Below, in pieces: positions 7,808 through 16,228 of a stretch of 64,000 bases of DNA; position 1 is the first letter of the stretch; each line of letters starts with the position of its first letter. The notes under the pieces are model-generated. The model worked only from the letters and a program-made list of their open reading frames with translations. It ran no database searches and was not told the DNA's origin. Position numbers and translations under genes: made by a program. The stretch covers positions 338,110 to 402,109 of the forward strand of contig NZ_JAUHPX010000003.1 in assembly GCF_030418305.1 (NCBI RefSeq). Direction: 5' to 3'. The stretch is from Demequina lignilytica (GTDB lineage: Bacteria; Actinomycetota; Actinomycetes; Actinomycetales; Demequinaceae).

Positions 7808-9096
7808 CGCACCGGATCCAGGGCGGCCCAGGCGACGCCGTGGGGCGCGACAGCGGCGACCAGCGCACCGTCCCTGACCCGGACGGGCGACGACGCCCCG
7901 CCCCAGAGGTCCGCGAGCGAGATCGTGCCGTGGCCGGTCCCGAGGATCGAGGCCAGCGGCACCTGCGCCTCGTGAGCCTCGTCGCCGGTCCAGAACACGG
8001 CGGCGTAGACCCGGTCGGAGCGGGTCGAGCGCGCGGACCAGACGATGAGCTCCCCGCCGTCCATGGGCTCGCGCAGCAGCTCGCGGTTCGCGGTCGAGTC
8101 CGCGAGCACCTCCCGCAGCGCGGGGGTGGCGAGGATGTCGAGGGTGCCGGGGTCGGTGGATGGGAGGTCGCCGCCCAGCATGAACGGGGAGCGTCCCATC
8201 GCCCACAGGGTCAGCAGCGTGCGCTGCTCGTCACGCGTGAGCCGCGAGTCGCGGGGCTCGCCGCGTTCGGCGCGGATGCCGATGCGCCCCAGGGGCAGCA
8301 TGTCGGCGTCGGCCCAGCCGCCCTCCTGCTGGAACGGGGCCCAGCGCGCGAGCCGCGCGAACTGCGCGTGCACGTCCTCCCACCGGTCCCACAGGTCGTC
8401 GGAGATGCGCCACATCTGCGCGTGTCGCCGCAGGTGCGCGACGTGCTCGGTCGACAGGTGCGTGCCGGGGGACAGCGACAGCACGATCTCCCGCCCCGAG
8501 CGTTCGATCGCGCGTGCGTAGGCCTCGATCTCGTCCGCGTAGTACGGCGCCTGCATGTCGTCGGCCTTGATGAAGTCGACGCCCCAGGAGGCGAACTGGG
8601 CGACCTGGCCGTCGTAGTAGGCCTGCGCGCCCGGGTGGTCGTGGTTGAGGCCGTAGTTGTCGGGATTCCACGCGCATACCCGCGTGAGGTCGGCGATGTC
8701 GCGCGCGGTGTAGGGGGTGCCCAGGACTGGAAGGTTGCGCTCGACCGCCAGGCGCGGGATCCCGCGCATGATGTGGAGGCCGAACTTCAGCCCGAGCGCG
8801 TGGACCTGGGCGGCGAGCGGTCCGAAGCCGGCGCCGTCGGCCGCGGAGGGGAAGCGGTTGGGAGCGGGCAGCTGCCGCCCGTGCGCGTCGAGCGACAGAA
8901 GTGCGCCGGCGTTGTAGCCGTGGGACCGCGCGGTGGGGTCGTACCAGGCGATATCCACCACGACGGTGTCCCAGCCCGAGGGCAGCAGGCGCTCGGCCAT
9001 GATCCGTGCGTTCGCGAGGACCTCGTCCTCGGTGACCGTGGTGCCGAAGCAGTCCCAGCTGTTCCAGCCCATCGGGGGGCAGGGCGCGAGCGTCAT
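7804..9096 (-). CDS. GH27 glycosidase (alpha-galactosidase or beta-L-arabinopyranosidase)
   Basis: 430 residues from ATG 9096, chosen because GGGAG lies 8 bases upstream; an ATG at 9111 is the alternative. The N-terminus PCPPMGWNSWDCFG is the GH27/36 signature. The nucleophile is probably D179 in FIKADD, where most GH27 enzymes have KYD-N. No signal peptide is seen, so it is cytoplasmic. It opens the leftward operon, and the LacI-type operator at 9113-9124 lies just before it. GH27 contains both alpha-galactosidases and beta-L-arabinopyranosidases. The arabinan context favours the second, but the sequence alone cannot decide. Confidence 0.82.
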   Translation of the reverse strand: MTLAPCPPMGWNSWDCFGTTVTEDEVLANARIMAERLLPSGWDTVVVDIAWYDPTARSHGYNAGALLSLDAHGRQLPAPNRFPSAADGAGFGPLAAQVHALGLKFGLHIMRGIPRLAVERNLPVLGTPYTARDIADLTRVCAWNPDNYGLNHDHPGAQAYYDGQVAQFASWGVDFIKADDMQAPYYADEIEAYARAIERSGREIVLSLSPGTHLSTEHVAHLRRHAQMWRISDDLWDRWEDVHAQFARLARWAPFQQEGGWADADMLPLGRIGIRAERGEPRDSRLTRDEQRTLLTLWAMGRSPFMLGGDLPSTDPGTLDILATPALREVLADSTANRELLREPMDGGELIVWSARSTRSDRVYAAVFWTGDEAHEAQVPLASILGTGHGTISLADLWGGASSPVRVRDGALVAAVAPHGVAWAALDPVR

Positions 9097-9112
9097 TGCG
9101 GCGTCTCCCATC

Positions 9113-9124
9113 TACATCGTTGTA
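9113..9124 (-). promoter_or_regulatory. LacI-family operator, site 1
   Basis: TACAACGATGTA on the minus strand, an imperfect palindrome centred on CG as is usual for LacI-family sites. It lies 16 bp before the GH27 ATG. The 10-mer TACAACGATG is shared with sites 2 and 3. Confidence 0.65.
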
Positions 9125-9338
9125 CGGCAATCGTCGCCCCGATCCCCTCTTTTCGTCAAACTCGGGGCCGATCACAGCGTCATCGACGATCCTCTCACCG
9201 GCGCTCGTCGACGCGGCGTCGCGTTGCGCCAATGTTGCAGAAAATTTATAAAGCCTGGCAGAGGTGCAAATTGATGGATGGAAGGGGTGGTGAACCCGAG
9301 TGTTCCGCTTGACGGGCGCCCCGTGGGCATGCGAATGT

Positions 9339-9350
9339 TCCATCGTTGTA
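9339..9350 (+). promoter_or_regulatory. LacI-family operator, site 2
   Basis: TCCATCGTTGTA lies directly after the putative -10 of the transporter operon. Its reverse complement contains the shared TACAACGATG. Confidence 0.62.
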
Positions 9351-9504
9351 AAACGACGGCGGCGCGGTGCCGACGTCATGAGACAGGGGTCGACGACGAC
9401 CGGGGTCCCCGTCCCGATCAACGGTCCATGGCAGGACCGGCGATCGACGGAGGCTCAGGCTGGACCCTCAGCTCATCAACGACGATGACAGGGAGGCAGC
9501 AGTA

Positions 9505-10917
9505 ATGAACAGGAAGCTGACCACGGCGGTGGCCGTGACCTTCGCGGGAGCGCTCATGCTCTCCGCGTGCAGCTCGGGCGGGTCCAGCGGCGACTCGAGC
9601 GACAACCCGGACACCTCGGGCGGTGATGCTCCCAACGAGCTCACCTTCATGTTCCGTGGCGGCGAGTACGACAAGCTGGCCTACGAGGCCGCGATCGCGA
9701 GCTTCGAGGAGGAGACCGGCGCCGACGTGACGATGATCATCACGGACGCGGACCAGTACAACACCAAGCTGCAGGCCGCGATCGCGGGCAACAAGGTGCC
9801 GGACGTCTTCTACGTCGACCCGGCGAACATGATGGGTTACGTCTACGCGGGCGTCCTCGCGGACCTGTCCGGCTACGTGGACCAGTCCGTGGTCGACAAC
9901 CTGTGGAGCTTCGGCGTCGACGCCTACCGCATGAACATCGAGACCGGCGCGCGCGGCGTGGACGGCGACCCGTTCTACGGCCTGCCCAAGGACGTCGGCC
10001 CGTTCGGGTTCGGCTTCAACACGGTCCTGTTCGACAAGCTGGGCCTCGAGCACCCGAGCCTCGACGAGCCGATGACCTTCGACGAGTTCACCGAGCTCGC
10101 GAAGCAGCTCACGGTCGACATGGACGGCGACGGCGAGCTCGACCACTGGGGCACCGGCCTCAACGTGATGTGGAACTCGCAGGCCTTCATCTGGGGCGCG
10201 GGCGCCGACTGGATCTCGGAGGACCAGAAGACCATCACGGTCGACACCCCGGAGTTCGCCGAGGCGCTGCAGTGGTTCGCCGACCTGGGTCTGGTCGAGG
10301 GCGTGACGCCCTCCGCCGAGCAGGCGCAGACGTTGGACACCTACCAGCGCTGGATGGCCGGCGAGATCGGCTTCTTCCCGGTCGCCCCGTGGGACATCGC
10401 CACCTACAACGACAAGGCGGCGAACGACCCGGAGAACTTCGGCTACGAGGTCATCCCGTACCCCGTCGCCAACGAGGGTGACGACTGGGCCACCTGGCTC
10501 GGCTCGCTCGGCATCGGCGTGTCGGAGAACTCGGCCAACAAGGAGCTCGCGGCTGAGCTCGCGGTCTACCTCTCGACCGACCTGGACGCGCAGAAGACCC
10601 TCGCGGACGGCAAGGTGCAGATCCCGAACCTGATCGACTACGCCACGGGCGAGTGGATCGAGACCGACGCGGCCGCCTCCGGCTGGCCCTCCAACTCCAA
10701 GGCGTTCCTCGAGATCGCGCAGGAGAAGGGTCGTCCGCTGCCGATGATCTACACCTACACCCCGCAGTGGTACGACAACTTCTGGATCGGCATCGAGAAC
10801 GTGGTCGACAACGGCTCGCAGACCGCCGCCGACTTCCTCGCGGCCAAGCAGCCGGAGATGCAGCAGCTGCTCGACCAGTCGTGGATCTCCGCCGACCAGG
10901 CGAAGGCCCAGGGCTAG
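9505..10917 (+). CDS. Sugar ABC transporter substrate-binding lipoprotein
   Basis: 470 residues of the family 1 extracellular solute-binding proteins. The signal peptide ends in a lipobox, LSAC, with the lipidated Cys at residue 22, followed by a Ser/Gly/Asp linker. The rest has the two-lobe binding fold of oligosaccharide receptors (for example NKVPDVFYVDPANMMGY near residue 93). A GGGAGG ribosome-binding site precedes the ATG. It is the first cistron of a rightward operon with two permeases, a GH43 enzyme and a DUF624 protein. The context suggests arabino-oligosaccharides as ligand. No transporter ATPase is encoded here; a shared MsiK-like ATPase elsewhere is likely. Confidence 0.93.
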   Translation: MNRKLTTAVAVTFAGALMLSACSSGGSSGDSSDNPDTSGGDAPNELTFMFRGGEYDKLAYEAAIASFEEETGADVTMIITDADQYNTKLQAAIAGNKVPDVFYVDPANMMGYVYAGVLADLSGYVDQSVVDNLWSFGVDAYRMNIETGARGVDGDPFYGLPKDVGPFGFGFNTVLFDKLGLEHPSLDEPMTFDEFTELAKQLTVDMDGDGELDHWGTGLNVMWNSQAFIWGAGADWISEDQKTITVDTPEFAEALQWFADLGLVEGVTPSAEQAQTLDTYQRWMAGEIGFFPVAPWDIATYNDKAANDPENFGYEVIPYPVANEGDDWATWLGSLGIGVSENSANKELAAELAVYLSTDLDAQKTLADGKVQIPNLIDYATGEWIETDAAASGWPSNSKAFLEIAQEKGRPLPMIYTYTPQWYDNFWIGIENVVDNGSQTAADFLAAKQPEMQQLLDQSWISADQAKAQG

Positions 10918-10936
10918 CAGCACACTCGAGTGAGGA

Positions 10937-10962
10937 GGGGCCGGCGCTCCGGCGCCGGCCCC
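10937..10962 (+). promoter_or_regulatory. Intercistronic hairpin after the binding-protein gene
   Basis: GGGGCCGGCGC (10937-10947) pairs perfectly with GCGCCGGCCCC (10952-10962) around TCCG. No T-tract follows. Such hairpins commonly protect or partly terminate mRNA so that the binding protein is made in excess over the permeases. A matching hairpin is found in the second sugar operon (25887-25915). Confidence 0.7.
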
Positions 10963-10983
10963 GTCCCTCACGAGGAAGGACTG

Positions 10984-11943
10984 ATGATGGCGACCACGAC
11001 CGAGGCCGAGCGGACCACCCCCGTCTGGACCAAGGCGGACGCGAAGGCGTCCCGCAAGGCGAACAACAAGCTCCATCGCAAGGAGCACGCGTGGGCGGCG
11101 GCCTTCATGGCCGCGCCGGTCATCGGCTGGGTCGCGTTCCTGCTGTTCCCCATGGGGTTCTCGATCTACGCGTCGATGACCAACTGGAACGGCATCGGCA
11201 ACATGACGTTCATCGGCCTCGACAACTACACGAGGCTCCTTCAGGACCCGTACTTCTGGAAGGCGCTGTGGAACACCGTCTTCTACATGATCGGCATCCC
11301 GATCGGACTGGCGATCTCGCTCGCGCTCGCGCTGGCGCTGAGCCGCAACATCCGGGGCCGCACCTTCTTCCGCACCGTCTACTACATCCCGGTGATCTCG
11401 TCCCTCGCGGCGATCGCGATCCTGTGGCAGTGGGCGTACAACGGTGACTTCGGCCTGGTGAACCAGGCCCTCGCCCTGGTCGGGATCCAGGGCCCCAACT
11501 GGCTGATGGACCCGCTGTGGGCCAAGCCGGCGCTCATCATCATGGCCGTCTGGAAGGGCCTCGGGTACTCGACGCTGCTGTACCTGGCCGCCGTGCAGGC
11601 CGTGCCGCGCTCGCTGTACGAGGCGGCGTCGCTCGACGGGGCCACCTCGTGGAAGCGCTTCACCAAGATCACCTGGCCCATGGTGCGCCCGGTCACGTTC
11701 TTCCTGGTGGTGACCAACATCATCGCCGGCTCGATGATCTTCACGGAGATCAACATCATGACCCCGACGGGCGGTCCGTCATGGAGCACCGCCTCGCTGG
11801 TCTGGTACGTCTGGAACCAGGCGTTCAGGAACCTCAACATGGGCTACGCGACCGCGATGGCGCTGGTGCTCGGGATCCTGGTGCTGATCGTCACGATCAT
11901 CCAGTTCCGCATCAATCGTGCCAACGACTTCTCGATCGACTGA
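10984..11943 (+). CDS. Sugar ABC transporter permease, MalF type
   Basis: 319 residues from ATG 10984, placed after AGGAAGGA. An upstream frame start at 10930 lies in the hairpin and is rejected. Six membrane spans are expected (about 38-58, 100-125, 132-155, 185-205, 235-258 and 290-312). The EAA loop for contact with the ATPase is YEAASLDGATSWKRFTKITWP. It should pair with the next gene to form the membrane channel for the lipoprotein encoded upstream. Confidence 0.93.
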   Translation: MMATTTEAERTTPVWTKADAKASRKANNKLHRKEHAWAAAFMAAPVIGWVAFLLFPMGFSIYASMTNWNGIGNMTFIGLDNYTRLLQDPYFWKALWNTVFYMIGIPIGLAISLALALALSRNIRGRTFFRTVYYIPVISSLAAIAILWQWAYNGDFGLVNQALALVGIQGPNWLMDPLWAKPALIIMAVWKGLGYSTLLYLAAVQAVPRSLYEAASLDGATSWKRFTKITWPMVRPVTFFLVVTNIIAGSMIFTEINIMTPTGGPSWSTASLVWYVWNQAFRNLNMGYATAMALVLGILVLIVTIIQFRINRANDFSID

Positions 11944-11959
11944 GGCGAAGGAGACTGCG

Positions 11960-12898
11960 ATGAGCCTCAACGTGAACTCCGCCCGCGCGGCATCCCGCGC
12001 GCTCGCCGGAGCCGGCAACCCGACACCCCAGCTGAAGCGCGGGATGTTCCAGAAGAAGGGCGCGACCCAGGAGAGCCCGGCGGTCAACCTGGTCCTGACG
12101 CTCGTGCTGTCGATCGGCGCGATCGTGATGGCGGCGCCGCTCGTGTGGATGGTGTCGACCTCCCTCAAGACCAAGGACGGCGTGTACGCGCTGCCCCCGG
12201 AGTGGATCCCCGACCCGTTCGTCTGGGACACCTACGTGCGGGTCTTCCAGGACACCTACGTCCTGTCCGGAATCAAGAACTCGCTGATCGTGGCCGTCTC
12301 GGTCACCGTGATCGGGTCCGTGTTCTCGGCGCTTGCGGCGTTCGCGCTCGCGAAGCTGCGGCTGCCGGGCAAGAACGCGATCTTCCTGCTGCTGCTGTCC
12401 GGCATGATGGTGCCGTTCCCGACGCTGATGATCCCGCAGTTCGTGATGTTCTCGCGCATCGGCTGGGTCGACACGCTGCTGCCGCTGATCGTCCCGGTGA
12501 TCCTCGGCAACGTGATCATGATCTTCTTCCTGCGGCAGTACCTGCACAACGTGCCGGACTCGCTGGTCGAGGCCGCGAAGATCGACGGCGCCTCGTACTG
12601 GAAGATCTTCTGGTCGATGATCATGCCGCTGATCCGCCCCGCGGTCGCGGCCCAGTTCATCCTCTGGTTCATGTTCGTCTGGAACGACTACCTCGCGCCG
12701 ATCATCTACCTGAACTCCCCCGAGCGGCAGACGCTGCAGGTGGTGATCGCGAACATGAACGTCCAGTACGCCACCCAGCGCGACTACCCGCTGATCATGG
12801 CGGCCTCGGTCATCTCCGTGATCCCGATCCTCATCGTGTTCCTCGTGTTCCAGCGGCAGATCATCGAGTCGATCGCCCTCACCGGATCGAAGACCTGA
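11960..12898 (+). CDS. Sugar ABC transporter permease, MalG type
   Basis: 312 residues from ATG 11960 after AAGGAG; a frame extension to 11918 overlaps the preceding gene and is rejected. The N-terminal cytoplasmic tail is about 50 residues long, followed by six spans. The EAA loop reads VEAAKIDGASYWKIFWSMIMP. The C-terminus RQIIESIALTGSKT is typical of MalG-like proteins. It is the second half of the transporter channel, 16 bp after its partner. Confidence 0.93.
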   Translation: MSLNVNSARAASRALAGAGNPTPQLKRGMFQKKGATQESPAVNLVLTLVLSIGAIVMAAPLVWMVSTSLKTKDGVYALPPEWIPDPFVWDTYVRVFQDTYVLSGIKNSLIVAVSVTVIGSVFSALAAFALAKLRLPGKNAIFLLLLSGMMVPFPTLMIPQFVMFSRIGWVDTLLPLIVPVILGNVIMIFFLRQYLHNVPDSLVEAAKIDGASYWKIFWSMIMPLIRPAVAAQFILWFMFVWNDYLAPIIYLNSPERQTLQVVIANMNVQYATQRDYPLIMAASVISVIPILIVFLVFQRQIIESIALTGSKT

Positions 12899-12899
12899 C

Positions 12900-14261
12900 A
12901 TGACGGAGATCGAGGCGGCCCCGGCGTCCACCGGCGGGGCCGCGGGCGAAGCACTCCCTGATCCCGCCACGTGGGGCGCGCGCAACTCGCACGACCCGAC
13001 GGCGGTGAGGGACGACGACGGCGTCTACTGGCTGTTCTCCACGGATGCCGACGCCGACGGGCCGCTCCGGTCCTCCGGGGCGCAGATCCGCCGGTCCACG
13101 GACCTCGTGAGCTGGGAGTTCGTCGGCTGCGCGCTCGACGGCGTGCCCGCCCCCGCCCGCGCGCATGCCGGCGCGGAGGGGCTCTGGGCGCCCGACGTGG
13201 TCCGGGTCGAGACCGCCGCGGGTGTGCAGTGGCGCATGTACTACTCGGCGTCGTCGTTCGGCTCGCGCACCTCGGCGATCGGCCTCGCCGTCGCCCCGCA
13301 CCCCGCCGGCCCGTGGGAGGACCGGGGCATCGTGGTCGCGACGGTGCACGACCGCGACGGCCACAACGCGATCGACGCGCAGCTCGTGATCGACGGTGCC
13401 CGGCACCACCTGGCCTACGGCTCGTTCTTCGGCGGCCTCCACCTCCTGGAGATCGACCCGGCGACCGGCTTCGCGCTGGACGCCCCGGCGCCGGGCGCCC
13501 CCGCATCGTCCCCCGGGACGCTCATCGCCCGACGCCCGCGCTCGGTGGACACCGCGATCGAGGGGCCGTTCATCCTGCCGCGGCCCGGCGGCGGGTGGGC
13601 GCTGATCGTCTCCTACGACTCCCTGGTCAGCACGTACCACGTGCGGGTCGCCGTGGCCGAGGACCTGTACGGGCCGTACGTGGATCCGGACGGCCATGAG
13701 ATGACCGACCTGGACGCGGATCCGCTGACGGTGGGCCTCACGGTGCTCGCCAGCCACCAGCTCGAGGGGGGCCGCGGCGTGCTGGCCCCGGGCCACGCGT
13801 CGGTGCTGACGGAGCCCGGCCATCAGCTCCTGGTCCACCACACCCGGTTCGTCGATCAGCCGCGCCAGCACGAGGTGCAGGTCCGGCGGCTGGTCTGGAC
13901 CCAGGAGGGCTGGCCGCTCGTGTCGATCCAGCCGTGGGGCGGGAGCCATGAGGACGATGACGAGGCCGCCTGGCCGTCGGACGTCGCCGCGCTGCGCGGC
14001 GACTGGGAGATCGTCGACCTCGGCGGCCCCACGGACCAGGTCGCGCCGGCGCGCCGGGTGACGGTGGACGATGCCGCGCTCGCCGGCCTCGTCCCGCACG
14101 GTCGCGGGCGGTTCACCAGGAGCGGTGACGCTCCCGTCGACGCGGTCGTGTTCCCCGCGTGGGACACGGTGCGCGGTCGCGAGACGCTCGCGTTCGCGGC
14201 GCGCGGCCCGCGTGGCACCGTGGTGGTCGGGACCGCCGTGCCCGAGGGCGCGGTGGGATGA
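12900..14261 (+). CDS. Cytoplasmic GH43 arabinanase-like enzyme
   Basis: 453 residues with no signal peptide. ATG 12900 lies 1 bp after the permease stop. The GH43 core covers about residues 25-345: base D32 (SHDPTAV), a middle Asp in HNAIDAQLV and acid Glu in TAIEGPF, with APDVV and YGSFFGGLHLLE as in arabinanases. The last 110 residues form an extra C-terminal region. It probably shortens imported arabino-oligosaccharides inside the cell, complementing the exported GH43 encoded at 6758-7807. Related GH43 subfamilies also include xylosidases and arabinofuranosidases, so the exact bond is uncertain. Confidence 0.82.
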   Translation: MTEIEAAPASTGGAAGEALPDPATWGARNSHDPTAVRDDDGVYWLFSTDADADGPLRSSGAQIRRSTDLVSWEFVGCALDGVPAPARAHAGAEGLWAPDVVRVETAAGVQWRMYYSASSFGSRTSAIGLAVAPHPAGPWEDRGIVVATVHDRDGHNAIDAQLVIDGARHHLAYGSFFGGLHLLEIDPATGFALDAPAPGAPASSPGTLIARRPRSVDTAIEGPFILPRPGGGWALIVSYDSLVSTYHVRVAVAEDLYGPYVDPDGHEMTDLDADPLTVGLTVLASHQLEGGRGVLAPGHASVLTEPGHQLLVHHTRFVDQPRQHEVQVRRLVWTQEGWPLVSIQPWGGSHEDDDEAAWPSDVAALRGDWEIVDLGGPTDQVAPARRVTVDDAALAGLVPHGRGRFTRSGDAPVDAVVFPAWDTVRGRETLAFAARGPRGTVVVGTAVPEGAVG

Positions 14262-14959
14262 TGGTCACCATGGCCGAGCGCGAGGACAAGCGGCGTCGGG
14301 TCCCCCTCGAGGGGTCTCCGACCGACATCGGCGAGGTCCCGGGATGGTCGGGACGCCTCATGGTGTGGCTCCGCGTCGCCGCCCAGCTCGCCGCGATCCA
14401 GCTCATGATGGTCGCCGGCACGCTCCTCGGCCTCGTGATCGTGGGCCTGGGGCCGGCGCTCGCCTCCGGCGCTACGCTGCTGCGCCGGATCGTGGACGGC
14501 GACCCCTCGGACGCCCTGTGGCGGGACTTCTGGCGCGGCTATCGCGAGGAGCTGCGCCGCGCGAGCCTGGTGACCGCGCCGTTCCTCGCCGTGATCGTGG
14601 TCGCCTGGTACGAGGCGCTGGTCCTGCTCGCCCACGGCCAGGGGCCGCTCGCGGCGGTCCTCACCGGCGCGGTGGTGGCCGTGGGCGCCTACGCGGTCGC
14701 CTGCCTCGCCTATGCGCCTCACGTGCTGCGGCGCTACGACGACGGACCCGGCCGCACGCTGAGGTTCGTCGCCCTGTCGCCCTTGCTCTCGCCGCTGACG
14801 GCGGTGGGCACCGTGGTCACGGCGGTCGCGATCGCGGCCATCGGCCTGCGGTTCCCGCCCGCGTTCCTGCTGGTCGGGCTGTCCATCCCGGTGCTGCTCG
14901 GCGGCCTGATCGTCGACCGGTGGCTGGACAAGGTCGACGCGCGGACCGCTCAGGCCTGA
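14258..14959 (+). CDS. DUF624 (YesL-like) membrane protein
   Basis: 233 residues from ATG 14258, overlapping the GH43 stop in ATGA. Four to five hydrophobic segments are seen (about 38-62, 100-125, 128-150, 175-200 and 203-222). The early motif LGLVIVGLGPALASGATLLRR followed by a WRDFWRGYREELRRAS helix matches the YesL/DUF624 family, which in many Firmicutes and actinobacteria sits in plant-polysaccharide operons beside sugar ABC transporters. No biochemical role is established. It is the last cistron of the rightward arabinan operon. Confidence 0.82.
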   Translation: MMVTMAEREDKRRRVPLEGSPTDIGEVPGWSGRLMVWLRVAAQLAAIQLMMVAGTLLGLVIVGLGPALASGATLLRRIVDGDPSDALWRDFWRGYREELRRASLVTAPFLAVIVVAWYEALVLLAHGQGPLAAVLTGAVVAVGAYAVACLAYAPHVLRRYDDGPGRTLRFVALSPLLSPLTAVGTVVTAVAIAAIGLRFPPAFLLVGLSIPVLLGGLIVDRWLDKVDARTAQA

Positions 14960-14990
14960 GCGCGCGGTCCCCTGCCTCGGCGGGGCGCCG

Positions 14991-16016
14991 TCACACGCGC
15001 GTGGACTCGCGCTCGACCACCTCGAAGTCGGAGACCACGCGCCGGAACGGCTCGCCGTCGCCGCCGATCCGGGCGACGAGCTGCTCGACCGCGGTCGCGG
15101 CGATCTGCTCGCGCCCGGGTGCGATGGTGCTGAGCGTGGGAGACGAGTACGAGGCGTCCTCGATGTCGTCGAAGCCGATCACGGCGATCTCGCCGGGCAC
15201 GTCGATCCGGCGCGCGTGCAGCGTGTGGAGCGCGCCGAGCGCGAGCGCGTCGTTGAGACCGAAGATCGCATCGACCGTGGTGCCGGACTCGAGCAGGCGG
15301 GTGGTGCAGTCCGCGCCGGTGGCGCGGTGCCACAGGCCGCCCTCGACCACCAGCGACGGGTCCATCGGGATGCCGTTCGCGGCCAGCGCCGCCTGGTAGC
15401 CGAGCAGGCGGAGCGCCGCGGATCCCATCGTCTCCCCGGCGTGGGCGCCGATCACCGCGATCCGGCGCCGGCCCTGGTCGATCAGGTGCTGGGTGGCCGC
15501 GCGTGCCGCCTCGACGTTGTTCATGGTGACGTGGTCCCAGTCGCCGCCGAAGATGCGCTCGCCGAGGACCACCAGGGGGTAGTCGACCTTGAGCGCCTCG
15601 GTGTCCTCGGGGCCCAGCGCGAGCGGCGAGAAGATCAGGCCGTCGGTGAGCTGGCGCCGCTCCGAGGTGAGCACCTCGAGCTCGTGCTGGCGGTCCGCGC
15701 CGGTCTGCTCGATCAGCACCACCACGCCGCGCGCCTCGGCCGCGCGGATGACCGAGTCGGCGAGCTCCGCGAAGTACGGCAGCGAGAGCTCCGGGAGCGC
15801 GAGACCGATGATGCCCGTGCGGCCCTGACGCAGGTTCCGCGCGGAGATGTTCATCTTGTAGTCGAGCTCGGCGATCGCCTTCTCGACCTTCTCGCGCGTC
15901 GCGGGCCGGATGTGCGGGTAGTCATTGACCACGTTCGAGACGGTCTTCACGGAGACGCCCGCGAGCTTCGCGACGTCGTGCATCGTGACAGCTCCGTGCG
16001 ATCGGCTTCCGCTCAC
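14991..16016 (-). CDS. LacI-family regulator of the arabinan locus
   Basis: 341 residues from GTG 16016, behind GAGGAGGGC. The helix-turn-helix is at about 11-32 (TMHDVAKLAGVSVKTVSNVV) and the hinge helix at about 55-65. The rest is a periplasmic-binding-protein-like effector domain, ending in the usual DFEVVERESTRV. It is convergent with the transporter operon. The shared operator word occurs at its own promoter (16138-16149) and at the two divergent promoters near 9.1-9.35 kb, so autoregulation plus repression of both operons is the likely circuit. The inducer is probably arabinose or an arabino-oligosaccharide. Confidence 0.93.
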   Translation of the reverse strand: MSGSRSHGAVTMHDVAKLAGVSVKTVSNVVNDYPHIRPATREKVEKAIAELDYKMNISARNLRQGRTGIIGLALPELSLPYFAELADSVIRAAEARGVVVLIEQTGADRQHELEVLTSERRQLTDGLIFSPLALGPEDTEALKVDYPLVVLGERIFGGDWDHVTMNNVEAARAATQHLIDQGRRRIAVIGAHAGETMGSAALRLLGYQAALAANGIPMDPSLVVEGGLWHRATGADCTTRLLESGTTVDAIFGLNDALALGALHTLHARRIDVPGEIAVIGFDDIEDASYSSPTLSTIAPGREQIAATAVEQLVARIGGDGEPFRRVVSDFEVVERESTRV

Positions 16017-16137
16017 GTGCTCGTGCCCTCCTCATCGACGGGTCCGGCGACGCGCCATCGCCGTGCCCGCGGCCCTCCAGGGAAGCATGCCAGATCCCTG
16101 GGGCCCGGTCGCGTACGCGCGGTGGCGGCGCCCGATC

Positions 16138-16156
16138 TACAACGATGCACAGTCTA
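16138..16156 (-). promoter_or_regulatory. lacI-type gene promoter with operator site 3
   Basis: On the minus strand TAGACT (16156-16151) is a good -10. It is followed after one base by TGCATCGTTGTA (16149-16138), whose reverse complement contains TACAACGATG. The operator directly after the -10 repeats the layout at site 2. Confidence 0.65.
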
Positions 16157-16228
16157 TCGCGGCAGGTCAGCGGGCACCGCAGCGGCGCGTCGGCGCCTCC
16201 TGCGGAAGGATGGAGGGGGAGGCCGACG

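Larger units (their letters stand above)
9097..9504. other. Divergent regulatory region of the arabinan locus
   Basis: A gene-free stretch between the GH27 gene (left) and the sugar-binding protein gene (right). Each side has a TTGACG -35-like box (9309-9314 on plus; 9154-9159 on minus) followed after 17-18 bp by a weak -10 (GAATGT at 9333-9338; GACGAT on minus). Each is followed at once by a copy of the operator word. An AT-rich patch at 9240-9252 (AAAATTTATAAAG) is unusual here and may help opening or bind a further factor. Confidence 0.6.

Noticed and set aside
4902..7868. Long minus-strand frame of 988 codons across the GH51 and GH43 genes
   Set aside because: Its composition (Arg, Gly, Pro, His) is that of a frame-shifted high-GC coding region. 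The GH51 and GH43 frames have clear catalytic motifs.
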